Origin: Candidatus Rokuibacteriota bacterium | Lineage (GTDB): Bacteria > Methylomirabilota > Methylomirabilia > Rokubacteriales > CSP1-6 | Length of the DNA stretch: 54,725 nucleotides | NCBI GenBank assembly: GCA_003221515.1 | Contig: QHSI01000115.1 | Coordinates: 1-54,725 of the forward strand | Direction: 5' to 3' | In this document: positions 1-11,982 of the stretch, piece after piece | How positions within the stretch are numbered: the stretch's first letter is position 1 | Layout: the number at the start of each line of letters is the position of its first letter | The notes under the pieces: model-generated | Told to the model about the DNA's origin: nothing | Databases searched by the model: none | What the model saw: only the letters and a program-made list of their open reading frames with translations | Program-made: the position numbers and the translations under genes

Positions 1-1484
1 GGGGTGTGCGCGACGAACTCGGCGGCGCAGGTGTCGACGGTCTTGAACGTGGCGCGGATCCCCTGCTCGAGGCGGCGCGCCCGCACGGCCGTCTCGGCGG
101 CGCCGGTGAGCTGGGCGATGCGCCGGTCGGCGAAGCCGAGCTGCTTGGCCCGCCGCATCACGTCGCCGTCGGTCAGCGCCGCCTCGACGATCCGCGGCTC
201 GAAGGCGACGATCTCCCGCATGTTCTCGAGGAACCACGGATCGATCCGCGTCAGCGACTGGATCTCCGCAGTCGTGAGCCCGGCCCGGTACGCGTCGCCG
301 ATCGCGAAGATCCGGTCGGGGGTGGGCACGCCGAGCAGGCCGCGCAGCTCGTCGGCGTCGAGCGGCCGGCCGAGCGTCAACCCCCACTGGTCCTGCTCGA
401 GCGAGCGGATCGACTTCTGGAGCGCCTCCTTGAAGGTGCGCCCGATCGCCATGACCTCGCCCACCGACTTCATCTGGGTGCCGAGCGTGCGGTCGGCCTC
501 GGGGAACTTCTCGAACGCCCAGCGCGGGAACTTGACCACGCAGTAGTCGATGGCCGGCTCGAACGACGCCGGCGTCTCCCGCGTGATGTCGTTCCGGATC
601 TCGTCGAGCGTGAAGCCCACCGCCAGCTTGGCGGCGATCTTCGCGATCGGGAAGCCGGTCGCCTTGGAGGCGAGCGCCGAGGACCGTGACACGCGGGGGT
701 TCATCTCGATCACGACGAGGCGGCCGTCGTCGGGGTTGACCGCGAACTGGATGTTGGACCCGCCCGTCTCGACGCCGATCTCGCGGATGATCGCGATCGA
801 GGCGTCGCGCATGAGCTGGTATTCCTTGTCGGTCAGGGTCTGGGCCGGCGCGACCGTGACCGAGTCGCCGGTGTGGACGCCCATCGGGTCGACGTTCTCG
901 ATCGAGCAGATGATCACGACGTTGTCGGCGAGGTCGCGCATCACCTCGAGCTCGAACTCTTTCCAGCCGATCACCGATTCCTCGACGAGGATCATGCCGA
1001 CGGGTGACATCCGGAGCCCCCACCGCACCGCCCGCTCGAGGTCGTCGGGCGTGTACGCGATGGAGCCGCCGGTCCCGCCGAGCGTGAACGACGGGCGGAT
1101 GATCGCCGGATAGCCGACCTGACCCGCGACCGCGCGCGCCTCGTCGAGCGTGCGGGCGTGACCGGACCGGGGCAGCGCGAGCCCGATGCCCTCCATCGCC
1201 TGCTTGAAGAGCGCGAGGGTCGGGAGCAGCGCCTGGGGCCGCTCGCGCTCGATGATCTTCGCCACGAACTCCGGCGTCAGCGGCTCCACGTACGTCCGGT
1301 CGGCCAGGTCGGGGTCGGTCATGATCGTCGCCGGATTCGAGTTCACCAGCACGACCTCGAATCCTTCCTCGCGGAGCGCGCGACAGCCCTGCGTGCCGGA
1401 GTAGTCGAACTCGCACGCCTGGCCGATGACGATCGGCCCGGAGCCGATGATCAGGATGCGTTTCAGATCGGTGCGTTTCGGCAT
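1..1484 (-). CDS. carB: Carbamoyl-phosphate synthase large subunit, C-terminus outside window
   Basis: Large ATP-grasp subunit that makes carbamoyl phosphate from bicarbonate, ATP and the ammonia delivered by CarA, feeding pyrimidine and arginine synthesis in the cytoplasm. The frame is open from the ATG at 1484 to the window edge, about 494 of the roughly 1070 residues usual for the family. The N-terminus reads [20 protein letters not shown], followed by the [10 protein letters not shown] motif and a first ATP-grasp domain with GGTGGS and [18 protein letters not shown], all typical of CarB. It is the last visible gene of pyrR-pyrB-pyrC-carA-smallORF-carB, 28 bp after the small ORF. No strong ribosome binding site is visible, so translational coupling is likely. 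The identification is secure. Confidence 0.97.
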   Translation of the reverse strand, partial: MPKRTDLKRILIIGSGPIVIGQACEFDYSGTQGCRALREEGFEVVLVNSNPATIMTDPDLADRTYVEPLTPEFVAKIIERERPQALLPTLALFKQAMEGIGLALPRSGHARTLDEARAVAGQVGYPAIIRPSFTLGGTGGSIAYTPDDLERAVRWGLRMSPVGMILVEESVIGWKEFELEVMRDLADNVVIICSIENVDPMGVHTGDSVTVAPAQTLTDKEYQLMRDASIAIIREIGVETGGSNIQFAVNPDDGRLVVIEMNPRVSRSSALASKATGFPIAKIAAKLAVGFTLDEIRNDITRETPASFEPAIDYCVVKFPRWAFEKFPEADRTLGTQMKSVGEVMAIGRTFKEALQKSIRSLEQDQWGLTLGRPLDADELRGLLGVPTPDRIFAIGDAYRAGLTTAEIQSLTRIDPWFLENMREIVAFEPRIVEAALTDGDVMRRAKQLGFADRRIAQLTGAAETAVRARRLEQGIRATFKTVDTCAAEFVAHT

Positions 1485-1512
1485 TGGCGTCCGCTGGCGT
1501 GCGCCCCGGCGG

Positions 1513-1779
1513 TTACTCCTCCAGCAGCCCGTAGACGATCGACATCTCCGGCGCGGCTTCTTCTCGGCGATACAGGACATCGTCGAGACGGCCGCCGCCG
1601 ATCCACGCGACCTCGCCGTTGCCCCACAGCTGCTCGCCGAGCACGCTGATGCGCCGGTCGACGCGCTCGCGGATCGCGTGCGCCTCGAGCGAGGCCTCGC
1701 TCTGCGTCGTGAACGACGTCCACTCCGGCTTCTGGCCGCTGCTTTCCGTCCTCCGGTACGAGATCAAGTACTTGGGCAT
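1513..1779 (-). CDS. Small hypothetical protein between carA and carB
   Basis: An 88-residue soluble protein of unknown function beginning [20 protein letters not shown] and ending in an acidic [10 protein letters not shown] tail. It has no signal peptide, membrane segment or recognisable motif. An in-frame ATG at 1791 overlaps the carA stop (ATGA), but the purine-rich GGGAGG abuts that ATG directly, whereas it lies about 12 nt ahead of the ATG at 1779, so 1779 is preferred. The reading frame fills the carA-carB gap almost exactly and the peptide composition is protein-like (balanced W, Y, I, E), which supports a real gene. Its place inside the operon suggests a role linked to pyrimidine synthesis, but nothing in the sequence shows one. 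Confidence 0.7.
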   Translation of the reverse strand: MPKYLISYRRTESSGQKPEWTSFTTQSEASLEAHAIRERVDRRISVLGEQLWGNGEVAWIGGGRLDDVLYRREEAAPEMSIVYGLLEE

Positions 1780-1787
1780 GACGGGAG

Positions 1788-2908
<1,121 letters not shown>

Positions 2909-2912
<4 letters not shown>

Positions 2913-4186
2913 GACCTCCTCACGATCTTTCCCTCGACGAGGGTCATCCAGGGTCCGCCCCGAAGATTCCATCCGCCGAACGGTGTGTTGCGACTCCGCG
3001 ATTGAAACCGCGACGGGGTGACGGTCGTTTCCGCGTCGGGGTCGAGGATCGTGACGTCCGCGGCGGCGCCGGCGCCGAGCGTGCCCCCCGGGAGATTGAG
3101 GAGCCGCGCCGGATCGCGGCTCCACCGGGCGATCAGCGTCGCCAGGGGCAGGAGCCCCGGCCGGACCAGCCGATCGAGCAGCAGCGCCACCGCCGTCTCG
3201 AGGCCGACGATTCCGAACGCCGCCTGGTCGAACTCGCCCTCCTTCTCGGAGAGCGCGTGCGGCGCGTGGTCGGTCGCGACGCAATCGACGGTGCCGTCCG
3301 CGAGCGCCTCGATCAACGCCTCGACGTCGCGTTTCGTACGAAGGGGCGGCACCATCTTGGTGTTCGGATCCCAGCTTCGCACCGCCTCTTCGGTGAGCAC
3401 CAGATGGTGCGGTGTCACCTCGGCCGTCGCCCGGACGCCGCGCGCCTTCGCGTCGCGGATCAGGCGGACGGCGCCCGCGGTGGAGACGTGGGCGATGTGG
3501 ACGTGGGCGCCGGTCAGCTCGGCCAGCAGGAGGTCGCGAGCGACCATCACGTCCTCGGCGGCGGCGGGCTGGCCGGGCAGGCCAGTCTCCGTCGAGACGA
3601 CGCCCTCGTTCATCGAGGCGCCGCGGCTCAGCGTCGCGTCCTCGGCGTGGCTGATCAGCGGCGCCCCGAAGGGCAGCGTGTATTCCATCGCGCGGCGATA
3701 GAGGCCGGCGTTCATCACGCATTTGCCGTCGTCGGAGAACGCGACGCAGCCGGCCTCGGCGAGCTCGGCCAGCTCGGCCAGCTCCTCACCGCGGAGCCCG
3801 CGCGTGACCGCGCCGATGGGGTAGACGCGCACCGCGCCCTCGACCTTCGCCTTGGCCCGGATGTAGTCGGTGACCGCACCGTTGTCGTTGACCGGGTTCG
3901 TGTTCGCCATGCAGCACACGGCGGTGAACCCGCCGGCCGCGGCGGCCCGCGTGCCGGTGGCGACCGTCTCCTTGTACTCGTAGCCGGGCTCGCGCAGGTG
4001 GACGTGCATGTCGATGAAGCCCGGGCACACGATCTTGCCGCTCGCGTCGACGACCTCGACGTCGGCGGGCGCCGCCAAGCTCCGGCCGATGCGCGCGATC
4101 TTGCCGTCGGCGATCAAGACGTCCTGCACGGCGTCGACGGCGTTCGCCGGATCGACGACACGGCCGTTCCGGATCAGGAGGCTCAT
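2909..4186 (-). CDS. pyrC: Dihydroorotase
   Basis: Zinc amidohydrolase that cyclises carbamoyl aspartate to dihydroorotate, third step of UMP synthesis. The 425-residue protein shows the type I dihydroorotase signature: the metal-binding [10 protein letters not shown] motif near residue 60, [24 protein letters not shown], the C-terminal CVATDHAPH motif, and [13 protein letters not shown] near the end. It overlaps pyrB upstream (4183-4186) and carA downstream (2909-2912) by 4 nt each, so the three genes are translated as one unit. PyrC of this class often associates with PyrB; whether it does here cannot be seen. Confidence 0.96.
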
Positions 4187-5121
4187 CCGCCGTCTCCGCC
4201 CTTGCGGCCGGCCAGGAGGAGCAGCACGCCCATGCGCACGGCCACCCCCCGCGAGACCTGGTCGAGGATGACCGAGTACGGCCCGTCGGCGACCTCGGGC
4301 GACAGCTCGACACCGCGATTGACCGGCCCCGGGTGCATGATCAGGACGTCCGGGCGCGCGTGGCGCGCGAGCTTGTCGAGGGTCAGCCCCCAGTAGCGCG
4401 AGTACTCGCGGACCGAGGGGATCAGGCCCGCGGTCATGCGCTCCTGCTGCAGGCGGAGCATCATGATCACGTCCACGTCGCCGATCGCGTCTTCGAGGCG
4501 ATAGCTGACCTTGGCGCCGAGCTCCTGGACGAACGGCGGGATCAGCGTGGGTGGTCCCGCCACCGTGACGGTCATGCCGAGCTTGCGCATCCCGTGGATG
4601 TTGGACCGCGCGACCCGGCTGTGGGCGATGTCCCCGACGATCGCCACGTGGAGGCCCTCGAAGTGACCCTTCTTCTCGCGGATCGTCAGGAGGTCGAGCA
4701 GCGCCTGGGTCGGGTGCTCGTGGGCGCCGTCGCCCGCGTTCACGATCGAGCACGGCAGCTCGCGGGCCAGGAGCGCGGCGGCGCCGGCCGACGAGTGGCG
4801 GACGACCACGACGTCCGGGCTCATCGCGGCGATGTTTTTTGCGGTATCGACGAAACTTTCACCTTTACTCGTGCTCGAACCACTGGCCGAGAAGTTGATG
4901 ACGTCCGCCGAGAGCCATTTCCCAGCGATCTCGAACGAGGTGCGCGTCCGCGTCGACGATTCGTAGAAGAGGTTGACGACCGTCTTGCCGCGGAGCGCCG
5001 GCACCTTCTTGATGTCGCGCGTGGCGATCTCCTGGAGCGACGCGGCGGTGTCCACCAGCAGGACGATCTCGCCGGCCTCGAGCTCGCGCATCGCTAACAG
5101 GTCTTTGCGCGTCCAGCTCAT
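4183..5121 (-). CDS. pyrB: Aspartate carbamoyltransferase catalytic subunit
   Basis: Condenses carbamoyl phosphate with aspartate to give carbamoyl aspartate, the committed step of pyrimidine synthesis. At 312 residues it has the usual length. The carbamoyl-phosphate loop [13 protein letters not shown] is near residue 55, the 80s loop is GSSTSKGES, and [12 protein letters not shown] and [11 protein letters not shown] are present, so the catalytic residues look intact. No pyrI regulatory subunit is present in the window. It starts 1 bp after pyrR and overlaps pyrC by 4 nt. Confidence 0.97.
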   Translation of the reverse strand: MSWTRKDLLAMRELEAGEIVLLVDTAASLQEIATRDIKKVPALRGKTVVNLFYESSTRTRTSFEIAGKWLSADVINFSASGSSTSKGESFVDTAKNIAAMSPDVVVVRHSSAGAAALLARELPCSIVNAGDGAHEHPTQALLDLLTIREKKGHFEGLHVAIVGDIAHSRVARSNIHGMRKLGMTVTVAGPPTLIPPFVQELGAKVSYRLEDAIGDVDVIMMLRLQQERMTAGLIPSVREYSRYWGLTLDKLARHARPDVLIMHPGPVNRGVELSPEVADGPYSVILDQVSRGVAVRMGVLLLLAGRKGGDGG

Positions 5122-5122
5122 G

Positions 5123-5749
<627 letters not shown>

Positions 5750-5751
5750 TC

Positions 5752-5781
5752 ACTCTACATGGCGCCCGCGCTCGGTGTCAA
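5752..5781 (-). promoter_or_regulatory. Sigma-70-type promoter of the pyr operon
   Basis: On the minus strand a perfect -35 TTGACA (5781-5776) and a -10 TAGAGT (5757-5752) are separated by 18 bp. Transcription would start near 5745, leaving a leader of about 55 nt that carries the PyrR-type hairpin. The -35 box overlaps the stop codon of the upstream amidohydrolase gene. Confidence 0.7.
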
Positions 5782-7022
5782 CGGTCCGCGCCGGCGGTCC
5801 GCCAGCGCTCGACGATCCGCCGCTCGTGCTCGACCGTGATGCGGCCGGCCTTCACCACCAGGCGCCGCGGTGGCAAGGAGGTGACGATCTCCTCGACGCG
5901 CTCGCACTCCCACACGACCAGATCCGCCCGGCCCCCCTCGACGCACCCGTAATGCTTGATGTTTAGGATGCGGGCCGGGTGCGTGGTCACCGCCGCCACC
6001 AGCTCGCGCATGAGGTCCGGCGTGCCCATGTGGCCGGCGACGGCGGTCACGAACGTGAGGTGGGCGAGATCGGCGGTGCCGATCGGGGTGAACGGATTCC
6101 GGACATTGTTCGACGCCAGCGCCACCGGAATGCCCGCCGCCAGGAGGCGCCGGATCGGCGTGAGACCGCGGCGGACGTTCCGCTCGTCCCGGCGTCCCAT
6201 CAGGTAGAGATCGGTCAGCGGCAGGCTGATGACGCCGATGCCCGCGGCGGCCAGCACGTCGATCAGCGCCTGCTGCTCGTCCGGGGGGAGCGCGGCCAGC
6301 TCCGTCAGGTGTCCGACGGCGACGCGTCCCGGCCAGCCCGTCCTGATGGTCTGGCGCGCGATCTCTCGCACGTGCAGGTGCTCGGGCTCGTCGGAGAAGT
6401 CCACGTGGAAGTCGGCGTCGACGTCGAACTCTCTCGCGAGCGCGAAGACGATCTCGATGTGCCGCCGGGCGTCGGTGTCGTTGTAGGGGCAGCCACCGAC
6501 CAGATCGGCGCCCATCTCCAGGGCCCGGTAGAGCAGCGCCGCGGTGCCCGGCGCCTGGAGAATGCCCTCCTGCGCGAAGGCGCAGAGCTGCACGTCGACG
6601 GCGGGCGCGTACTCGCGCTTGAGCGCCAGCATCGCCTCCATGCCCGCGAGGCGGACGATCGGATCGACCTCGACGTGCGCGCGCATCGCGGTGGTGCCGG
6701 CGGCGACGGCGAGATCGAGGACGCGGCGCGCCCGCGCTTCGATGTCGGCGGCCGTGAAGCCGCGCTTCGCGATCGCGGTGAGCCGGATCGCCTCGGCGGC
6801 GGTCTCGGCCGAGCCGGACACCCGGTCGCCCAGGAGCGCCTTGTCGAGGTGGATGTGCGCCTCGACGAGGCCGGGGGTGACGAGCCGGCCGCCGACGTCC
6901 ACCGTTTCGCGGGCGGGCTCACGCGCCCGGCCGATGCCGACGATGCGGCCGTCGGCGATTGCGAGATCGATGGGCGCGCCTCCCGCGGGGACGCGACAGT
7001 TGGCGAGCAGGAGATCGAGCAT
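5778..7022 (-). CDS. Cytosine-deaminase-like amidohydrolase with altered active-site Asp
   Basis: Amidohydrolase-superfamily enzyme of the CodA/AtzC group, which deaminate or hydrolyse cyclic C-N substrates. The 414-residue protein shows VEAHIHLDKALLGDR (metal ligands), ahead of HVEVDPI, DFHVDFSDEPEH, VGHLTELA and LTDLYLMGRRDERNVRRG, in the family order. At the position where relatives usually have a metal-binding Asp (S-D-N-V or H-D-D-V), this protein reads ASNNVRNPFTPIG, so the Asp is replaced by Asn. The start at 7022 (MLDLLLANCRVP) matches the family N-terminus; an earlier ATG at 7076 overlaps the preceding gene's stop and is possible, but it would add an unusual basic extension. Its place before the pyr operon is compatible with pyrimidine salvage, but the substrate is unknown. 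Confidence 0.85.
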   Translation of the reverse strand: MLDLLLANCRVPAGGAPIDLAIADGRIVGIGRAREPARETVDVGGRLVTPGLVEAHIHLDKALLGDRVSGSAETAAEAIRLTAIAKRGFTAADIEARARRVLDLAVAAGTTAMRAHVEVDPIVRLAGMEAMLALKREYAPAVDVQLCAFAQEGILQAPGTAALLYRALEMGADLVGGCPYNDTDARRHIEIVFALAREFDVDADFHVDFSDEPEHLHVREIARQTIRTGWPGRVAVGHLTELAALPPDEQQALIDVLAAAGIGVISLPLTDLYLMGRRDERNVRRGLTPIRRLLAAGIPVALASNNVRNPFTPIGTADLAHLTFVTAVAGHMGTPDLMRELVAAVTTHPARILNIKHYGCVEGGRADLVVWECERVEEIVTSLPPRRLVVKAGRITVEHERRIVERWRTAGADR

Positions 7023-7072
7023 CGAGGGACAGTATGCCGAAAGGCCCGCGGGCGCTCGAGCCCGCGCCCTCC

Positions 7073-7585
7073 TCACGCGGCTGTTCGCGGACGGCCGTCC
7101 GTATCCGGAGAAGACGCGTTCCAGCAGCGCAGGAGGTCGAGGGCGAGCAGCGCCAGCGCCGCGAGCATCGTCAGCGCCCCGAGCGCGAAGATCACCCGGC
7201 CGACGGTCTCGGCGGATTGCCGGAGCCCGAGCCGGCCCAGAATGTAGCCCCAGTCGTGAATCAGTCCCTCAGCCAGGAGCGGGAGCGCCTTCGCCCGTCC
7301 GTCGGCCGCGTAGATTGCGACGTCGGTCAGCGACTGGCCCGTCCACCAGAGCGTGACCGTCGCCGCCGCCGGCTGCCGCGTGCGCAGGAAGGCGATCGTG
7401 GCGATCAGGGGCACGAGCACCTGATTCAACGAGCCGCCGAGCACCGCGATGAACTCACCGAAGAACCCGAAGATCACGTGGCCGGCCTCGTGGAAGACGA
7501 GGTCGATCCCATGGATGAACCCCGAGATGCCGCCGCCCCGGAACGTCGACCCCTGCGCCATCGCCTGCCACGTGAGGCCCAGCAA
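7073..7585 (-). CDS. Small membrane protein with HExxH motif, M50-like
   Basis: A protein of about 170 residues, mostly hydrophobic, with the zinc-protease-type motif FHEAGHVIFGFFGEF near residue 32 inside a membrane segment, then further hydrophobic stretches (VLVPLIATIAFL, VIFALGALTMLAALALLALDLL). It resembles half of a site-2 protease: the second conserved motif (usually an Asp in LDG) is not evident. The only initiation codon near the 5' end is the TTG at 7585; the frame stays open upstream without ATG or GTG, so the true start is uncertain. It lies 41 bp after ntrX. Function as a protease is a guess from one motif. Confidence 0.6.
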   Translation of the reverse strand: MLGLTWQAMAQGSTFRGGGISGFIHGIDLVFHEAGHVIFGFFGEFIAVLGGSLNQVLVPLIATIAFLRTRQPAAATVTLWWTGQSLTDVAIYAADGRAKALPLLAEGLIHDWGYILGRLGLRQSAETVGRVIFALGALTMLAALALLALDLLRCWNASSPDTDGRPRTAA

Positions 7586-7626
7586 GACCAGGAGGCCGAG
7601 GGCGCGGGCGGCGACGGCGGGGGCGT

Positions 7627-8978
<1,352 letters not shown>

Positions 8979-8997
<19 letters not shown>

Positions 8998-9136
8998 GTC
9001 GTCCTCGGCGCCGCGCCCCAGGCGCAAAGCGCGCTCACGCGCGCACAGATGTGCTCGCCGGCCATGTCGTCCTCGGCGCCGCGCCCCAGGCGCAAAGCGC
9101 GCTCACGCGCGCACAGATGTGCTCGCCGGCCATGTC
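8979..9136. repeat. 68-bp tandem repeat covering the ntrY-ntrX junction
   Basis: Two identical 68-bp units (8981-9048 and 9049-9116) are followed by 20 bp of a third (9117-9136). Each unit carries the ntrX initiation region, so ATGGCCGGCGAGCACATC occurs three times on the minus strand. Since 68 is not a multiple of three, the upstream ATGs at 9133 and 9065 are out of frame with ntrX. The first lies 1 bp after the ntrY stop and was probably the original ntrX start. Confidence 0.97.
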
Positions 9137-11360
9137 ACGCCTCGACCGGCGCGGCGGCGCGGGACACCGGCACCTCGATGATGAAGCGGCTCCCGCGGGG
9201 CTGGTTGTCCTCGACGCGGATCGTCCCGCCGTGCTCGGTCACGATCTCGTGGACGATCGGCAACCCGAGTCCCATCCCCGTGATCTTCGTCGAGAAGTAG
9301 GGAAGGAACAGCTTCTCCCGATCCTCGGCGCTGATCCCCGGCCCGGTGTCGGCGACGACGATCCGCGCGTGGCCCGACCCGGCCACGTGCGCCGTCTCGA
9401 CGCGCACGTCGCCGGCGCCGCTCACCGCCTCGACCGCGTTGTCGACGAGGTTGAGGATCGCGCGCTTGATGTGGTCCGGGTCCACGTCGAGCGGCGGGAG
9501 GTCGTCCGGGTGATGGGTCGTGATGGCCAGGCGCGGGTGAGAGTCGCGGTACAGGCTCGCGACGCTGTCGATGAGCTGGCGCACGTCGGTGGGACGCGGC
9601 GTGAGCACCGGCATCCGCGCGAAGCGTGAGAACTCGTCCACGAGCCGCTTGAGGCCCTCGACCTCGTGGATGATCGTCTCGGTGCACTCCTGCACCAGCT
9701 GCTCCTCGCCCGGGGTGCGCGCCAGACGGCGCCGCAGCCGCTGGGCCGAGAGCTGGATCGGCGTCAGCGGATTCTTGATCTCGTGGGCGATCCGCTGCGC
9801 CACCTGGCGCCACGCCGCCACGCGCTGGGCCTTCAGGAGCTCCGTGAGATCGTCCAGCACGATCACGGTGCCCGCGTATTCACCCTCCGGCCCGCGCAGC
9901 GCCGTCGTCGAGGCCAGCAGCGAGAGGATGGCGCCGCCGCGCCGCAGCTGGAACTCGTGCTCCACGCTGTCGGAGCTGGGTCGCCGCGTCCGCTGCACCT
10001 GCATGACCACCGCGCGGAGGTCCGGGCCCGCGAAGACCTCTTCCAGGAGTCGCCCGACCGCCGTCGCCTCGTTCACGCCGAGCATGCGGGCCGCCGAGCG
10101 GTTGATGGTCGTCAGGCGGCCCAGGGGATCGAACGACACGACGCCGGTGGTGATCGCCTCCAGGACCGTCTCGATGTAGACGCGCCGGTCCTCGAGCTCC
10201 GTGTGCTTGTCCGAGAGGTCGAGGTACGCCTCTTCGAGGCGGCGCTTGGACTCGGCGAGGTCGTCGGTCATCCGGTTGAACGACTCGACGAGGATCCCGA
10301 TCTCGTCGTCGCCGCGCGCCTGCACCTTGTAGGCGAGGTTGCCGGCGGCGATCTCGCGCGTGCCCTCGGCGAGCTGGGCGATCGGACCGGTGATCCCGCG
10401 GGCCAGGTAGAGACCGAACCACGTGAACGAGAAGACGACGATCAGCGTCATGAGCAGGAACAGCAGGATGTAGATGCCCTTGATCGGCGTCTTCAGCAGC
10501 TTGAGCTGCTTGTACTCGAGGAATGCCTGCGAAATGGCGCGCACGCGCGCCTCGAGCCGCTCGGTGACGTGCGTGCCCACCACCAGCACGCCGGCGACGC
10601 GGCGCTCGCCGCCTCGCTCGCTCCACACCGGCACCACCGCCTCGACCAGGTCGCCGGACGTGAGCTCGCGCACGGTCGTGAGCTCCTGGCCAGCGGCGCC
10701 GTGCCGCAACTGGCTCTCGTTGACGTCGCGCGTCGCCAGATCGCCCAGGATCGGGTCCTTGACGTGGACCAGCTCCTGCCCCTGCGGGCTGAAGACGGTG
10801 AGCGCGCTGATCCCGAGCTGGTCCTGCTGGTCGACCAGGTACGACGCCAGCGCCTCCCGACGGGTGTCAGCCAGGAGCCCGTCGCGATCGATGACGCGGC
10901 TGATGTGCTGCGCGTGGCGCAGCGCCGTGCGCTCCAGGTTCGCGTAGTACGTTTGCGCCACCGCCAGCGCCTGGTCCAGCGGCCGCTCGACCTGCGGCTT
11001 GAACCACCCCTCGATCGAGCGGTTGATGAAGTTCGAGGCGATGATGAAGATCAGCGTCGCCGGCAGGAGCGAGAGTGTGACGAACGCCAGGACCAGCTTC
11101 AGCTTGAACTTGGCGCCGATCACGTTCTCGCGCCGCTCGAACCAGAGCTTGACGAGGTTCCGGAACAGGAGCAGCACCAGCAGGAGCAGCACGATCAGGT
11201 TCAGGTTGAGCAGGGCGAACACCGCGATGTTGGAAGCGATCGGCAGGTCCGGCGCGTACACGCCGATGTCGAGCAGGTTCGCCGCCCCCACCAGCGCGAC
11301 GAAGCCGGCGAGGATGACCAGGTTGCGCTTGCGCCGGTTCTCTTCGCTGAGCAGCGGCAC
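9135..11360 (-). CDS. ntrY: Membrane sensor histidine kinase, NtrY type
   Basis: A 741-residue kinase partner of NtrX. The N-terminus has several membrane segments (about residues 14-70 and 90-115), then an extracytoplasmic sensor region, another membrane helix near residue 295, a HAMP linker (ARGITGPIAQLAEGTREIAA), a PAS domain (VLEAITTGVVSFDPLGRLTT), the phospho-His motif RIAHEIKNPLTPI, and the ATPase motifs NLVDNAVEAV, DTGPGIS and GMGLGLPI. The start is GTG at 11360, overlapping the upstream stop by one base (TAGTG). In other bacteria NtrYX controls nitrogen and redox or envelope genes; here the neighbours give no specific hint. Confidence 0.94.
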   Translation of the reverse strand: MPLLSEENRRKRNLVILAGFVALVGAANLLDIGVYAPDLPIASNIAVFALLNLNLIVLLLLVLLLFRNLVKLWFERRENVIGAKFKLKLVLAFVTLSLLPATLIFIIASNFINRSIEGWFKPQVERPLDQALAVAQTYYANLERTALRHAQHISRVIDRDGLLADTRREALASYLVDQQDQLGISALTVFSPQGQELVHVKDPILGDLATRDVNESQLRHGAAGQELTTVRELTSGDLVEAVVPVWSERGGERRVAGVLVVGTHVTERLEARVRAISQAFLEYKQLKLLKTPIKGIYILLFLLMTLIVVFSFTWFGLYLARGITGPIAQLAEGTREIAAGNLAYKVQARGDDEIGILVESFNRMTDDLAESKRRLEEAYLDLSDKHTELEDRRVYIETVLEAITTGVVSFDPLGRLTTINRSAARMLGVNEATAVGRLLEEVFAGPDLRAVVMQVQRTRRPSSDSVEHEFQLRRGGAILSLLASTTALRGPEGEYAGTVIVLDDLTELLKAQRVAAWRQVAQRIAHEIKNPLTPIQLSAQRLRRRLARTPGEEQLVQECTETIIHEVEGLKRLVDEFSRFARMPVLTPRPTDVRQLIDSVASLYRDSHPRLAITTHHPDDLPPLDVDPDHIKRAILNLVDNAVEAVSGAGDVRVETAHVAGSGHARIVVADTGPGISAEDREKLFLPYFSTKITGMGLGLPIVHEIVTEHGGTIRVEDNQPRGSRFIIEVPVSRAAAPVEA

Positions 11361-11926
11361 TATTGCACCCGCTGGATCGTGCGGTAGTCGGACTGCCGCG
11401 TGGTCTGCTCGGCCGTGCCGGCCATCCGGGTCACGAACGTGTTCTCGCCGTTCAGCGCCGCCACGGCGTTGACGCGCACGTAGATCACCGCGGCAGGGTC
11501 AAGCGATGCCGCCGGCGTCATCTTGACGCTCCGGATCTCCGAGAGGATCCGCTGGGCGTCGCGGAGGTCGCGGGTCGCGTAGGTGCGGGGCGCCTCGCCG
11601 GACACGACGGCCACTTTGAATTCCTTGGTGACCACGTTGTAGGCGAGCGTCCGCTCGACGGTCTTGGTGACGAGCAGCCGGTCGGGAAGAAAGCGCAGGT
11701 ACTGCCACAGCTCGACGACGAGGCGGACGTGGGCCGGGATCCCGCTCTGGATACCCTCCTGGAACCCTTCCGGGAGAGCCCCGAGCAGTACCACGTGGAT
11801 GGTCACCTCATGGTCGTTGAGGAAGACGTCGAGATCGCTGATGCGCAGCTCGGCGCCCGCGGGAGCGACGGCGAGCAGGACCAGCGCCGTTGCGACGAGG
11901 TGGGAACGGAGCCTCTGCGCACCCAT
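11360..11926 (-). CDS. Exported DUF4390-type protein
   Basis: A 188-residue protein with a clear Sec signal peptide (basic MGAQRLRSH, hydrophobic LVATALVLLAVAPAGA, cleavage near residue 25) and a periplasmic domain (LELR-like start LRISDLDVFL, then HVVLLGALPEGFQEGIQSGI, LRFLPDRLLVTKTVERTLAYN). The layout and its location directly before ntrY match the uncharacterised DUF4390 family, which commonly sits with ntrYX-type kinases. It may feed an envelope signal to NtrY, but that is inference. A TATAAT box lies 14 bp before the ATG, so this gene probably leads the ntrYX operon. Confidence 0.8.
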   Translation of the reverse strand: MGAQRLRSHLVATALVLLAVAPAGAELRISDLDVFLNDHEVTIHVVLLGALPEGFQEGIQSGIPAHVRLVVELWQYLRFLPDRLLVTKTVERTLAYNVVTKEFKVAVVSGEAPRTYATRDLRDAQRILSEIRSVKMTPAASLDPAAVIYVRVNAVAALNGENTFVTRMAGTAEQTTRQSDYRTIQRVQ

Positions 11927-11940
11927 ACCACGAACGGCCC

Positions 11941-11946
11941 ATTATA
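11941..11946 (-). promoter_or_regulatory. TATAAT -10 box upstream of the DUF4390-ntrYX operon
   Basis: The minus strand has CGCTATAATGG with a perfect TATAAT 14 bp before the ATG at 11926, in the gap after lpxC. No good -35 is visible. The leader would be only about 8 nt long. Confidence 0.5.
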
Positions 11947-11982
11947 GCGTGGCGGGTGGTGGCTTGCGGAGGAACGCGCCGC

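Noticed and set aside
4-1404. Plus-strand open frames over the first 1.4 kb
   Set aside because: They are antisense to carB, whose minus-strand frame is continuous to the window edge; high GC creates long spurious frames.
7042-7068. GC-rich inverted repeat at the 5' end of the amidohydrolase gene as a terminator
   Set aside because: No T run on either strand; it lies in a region that may be coding if the upstream ATG at 7076 is used.
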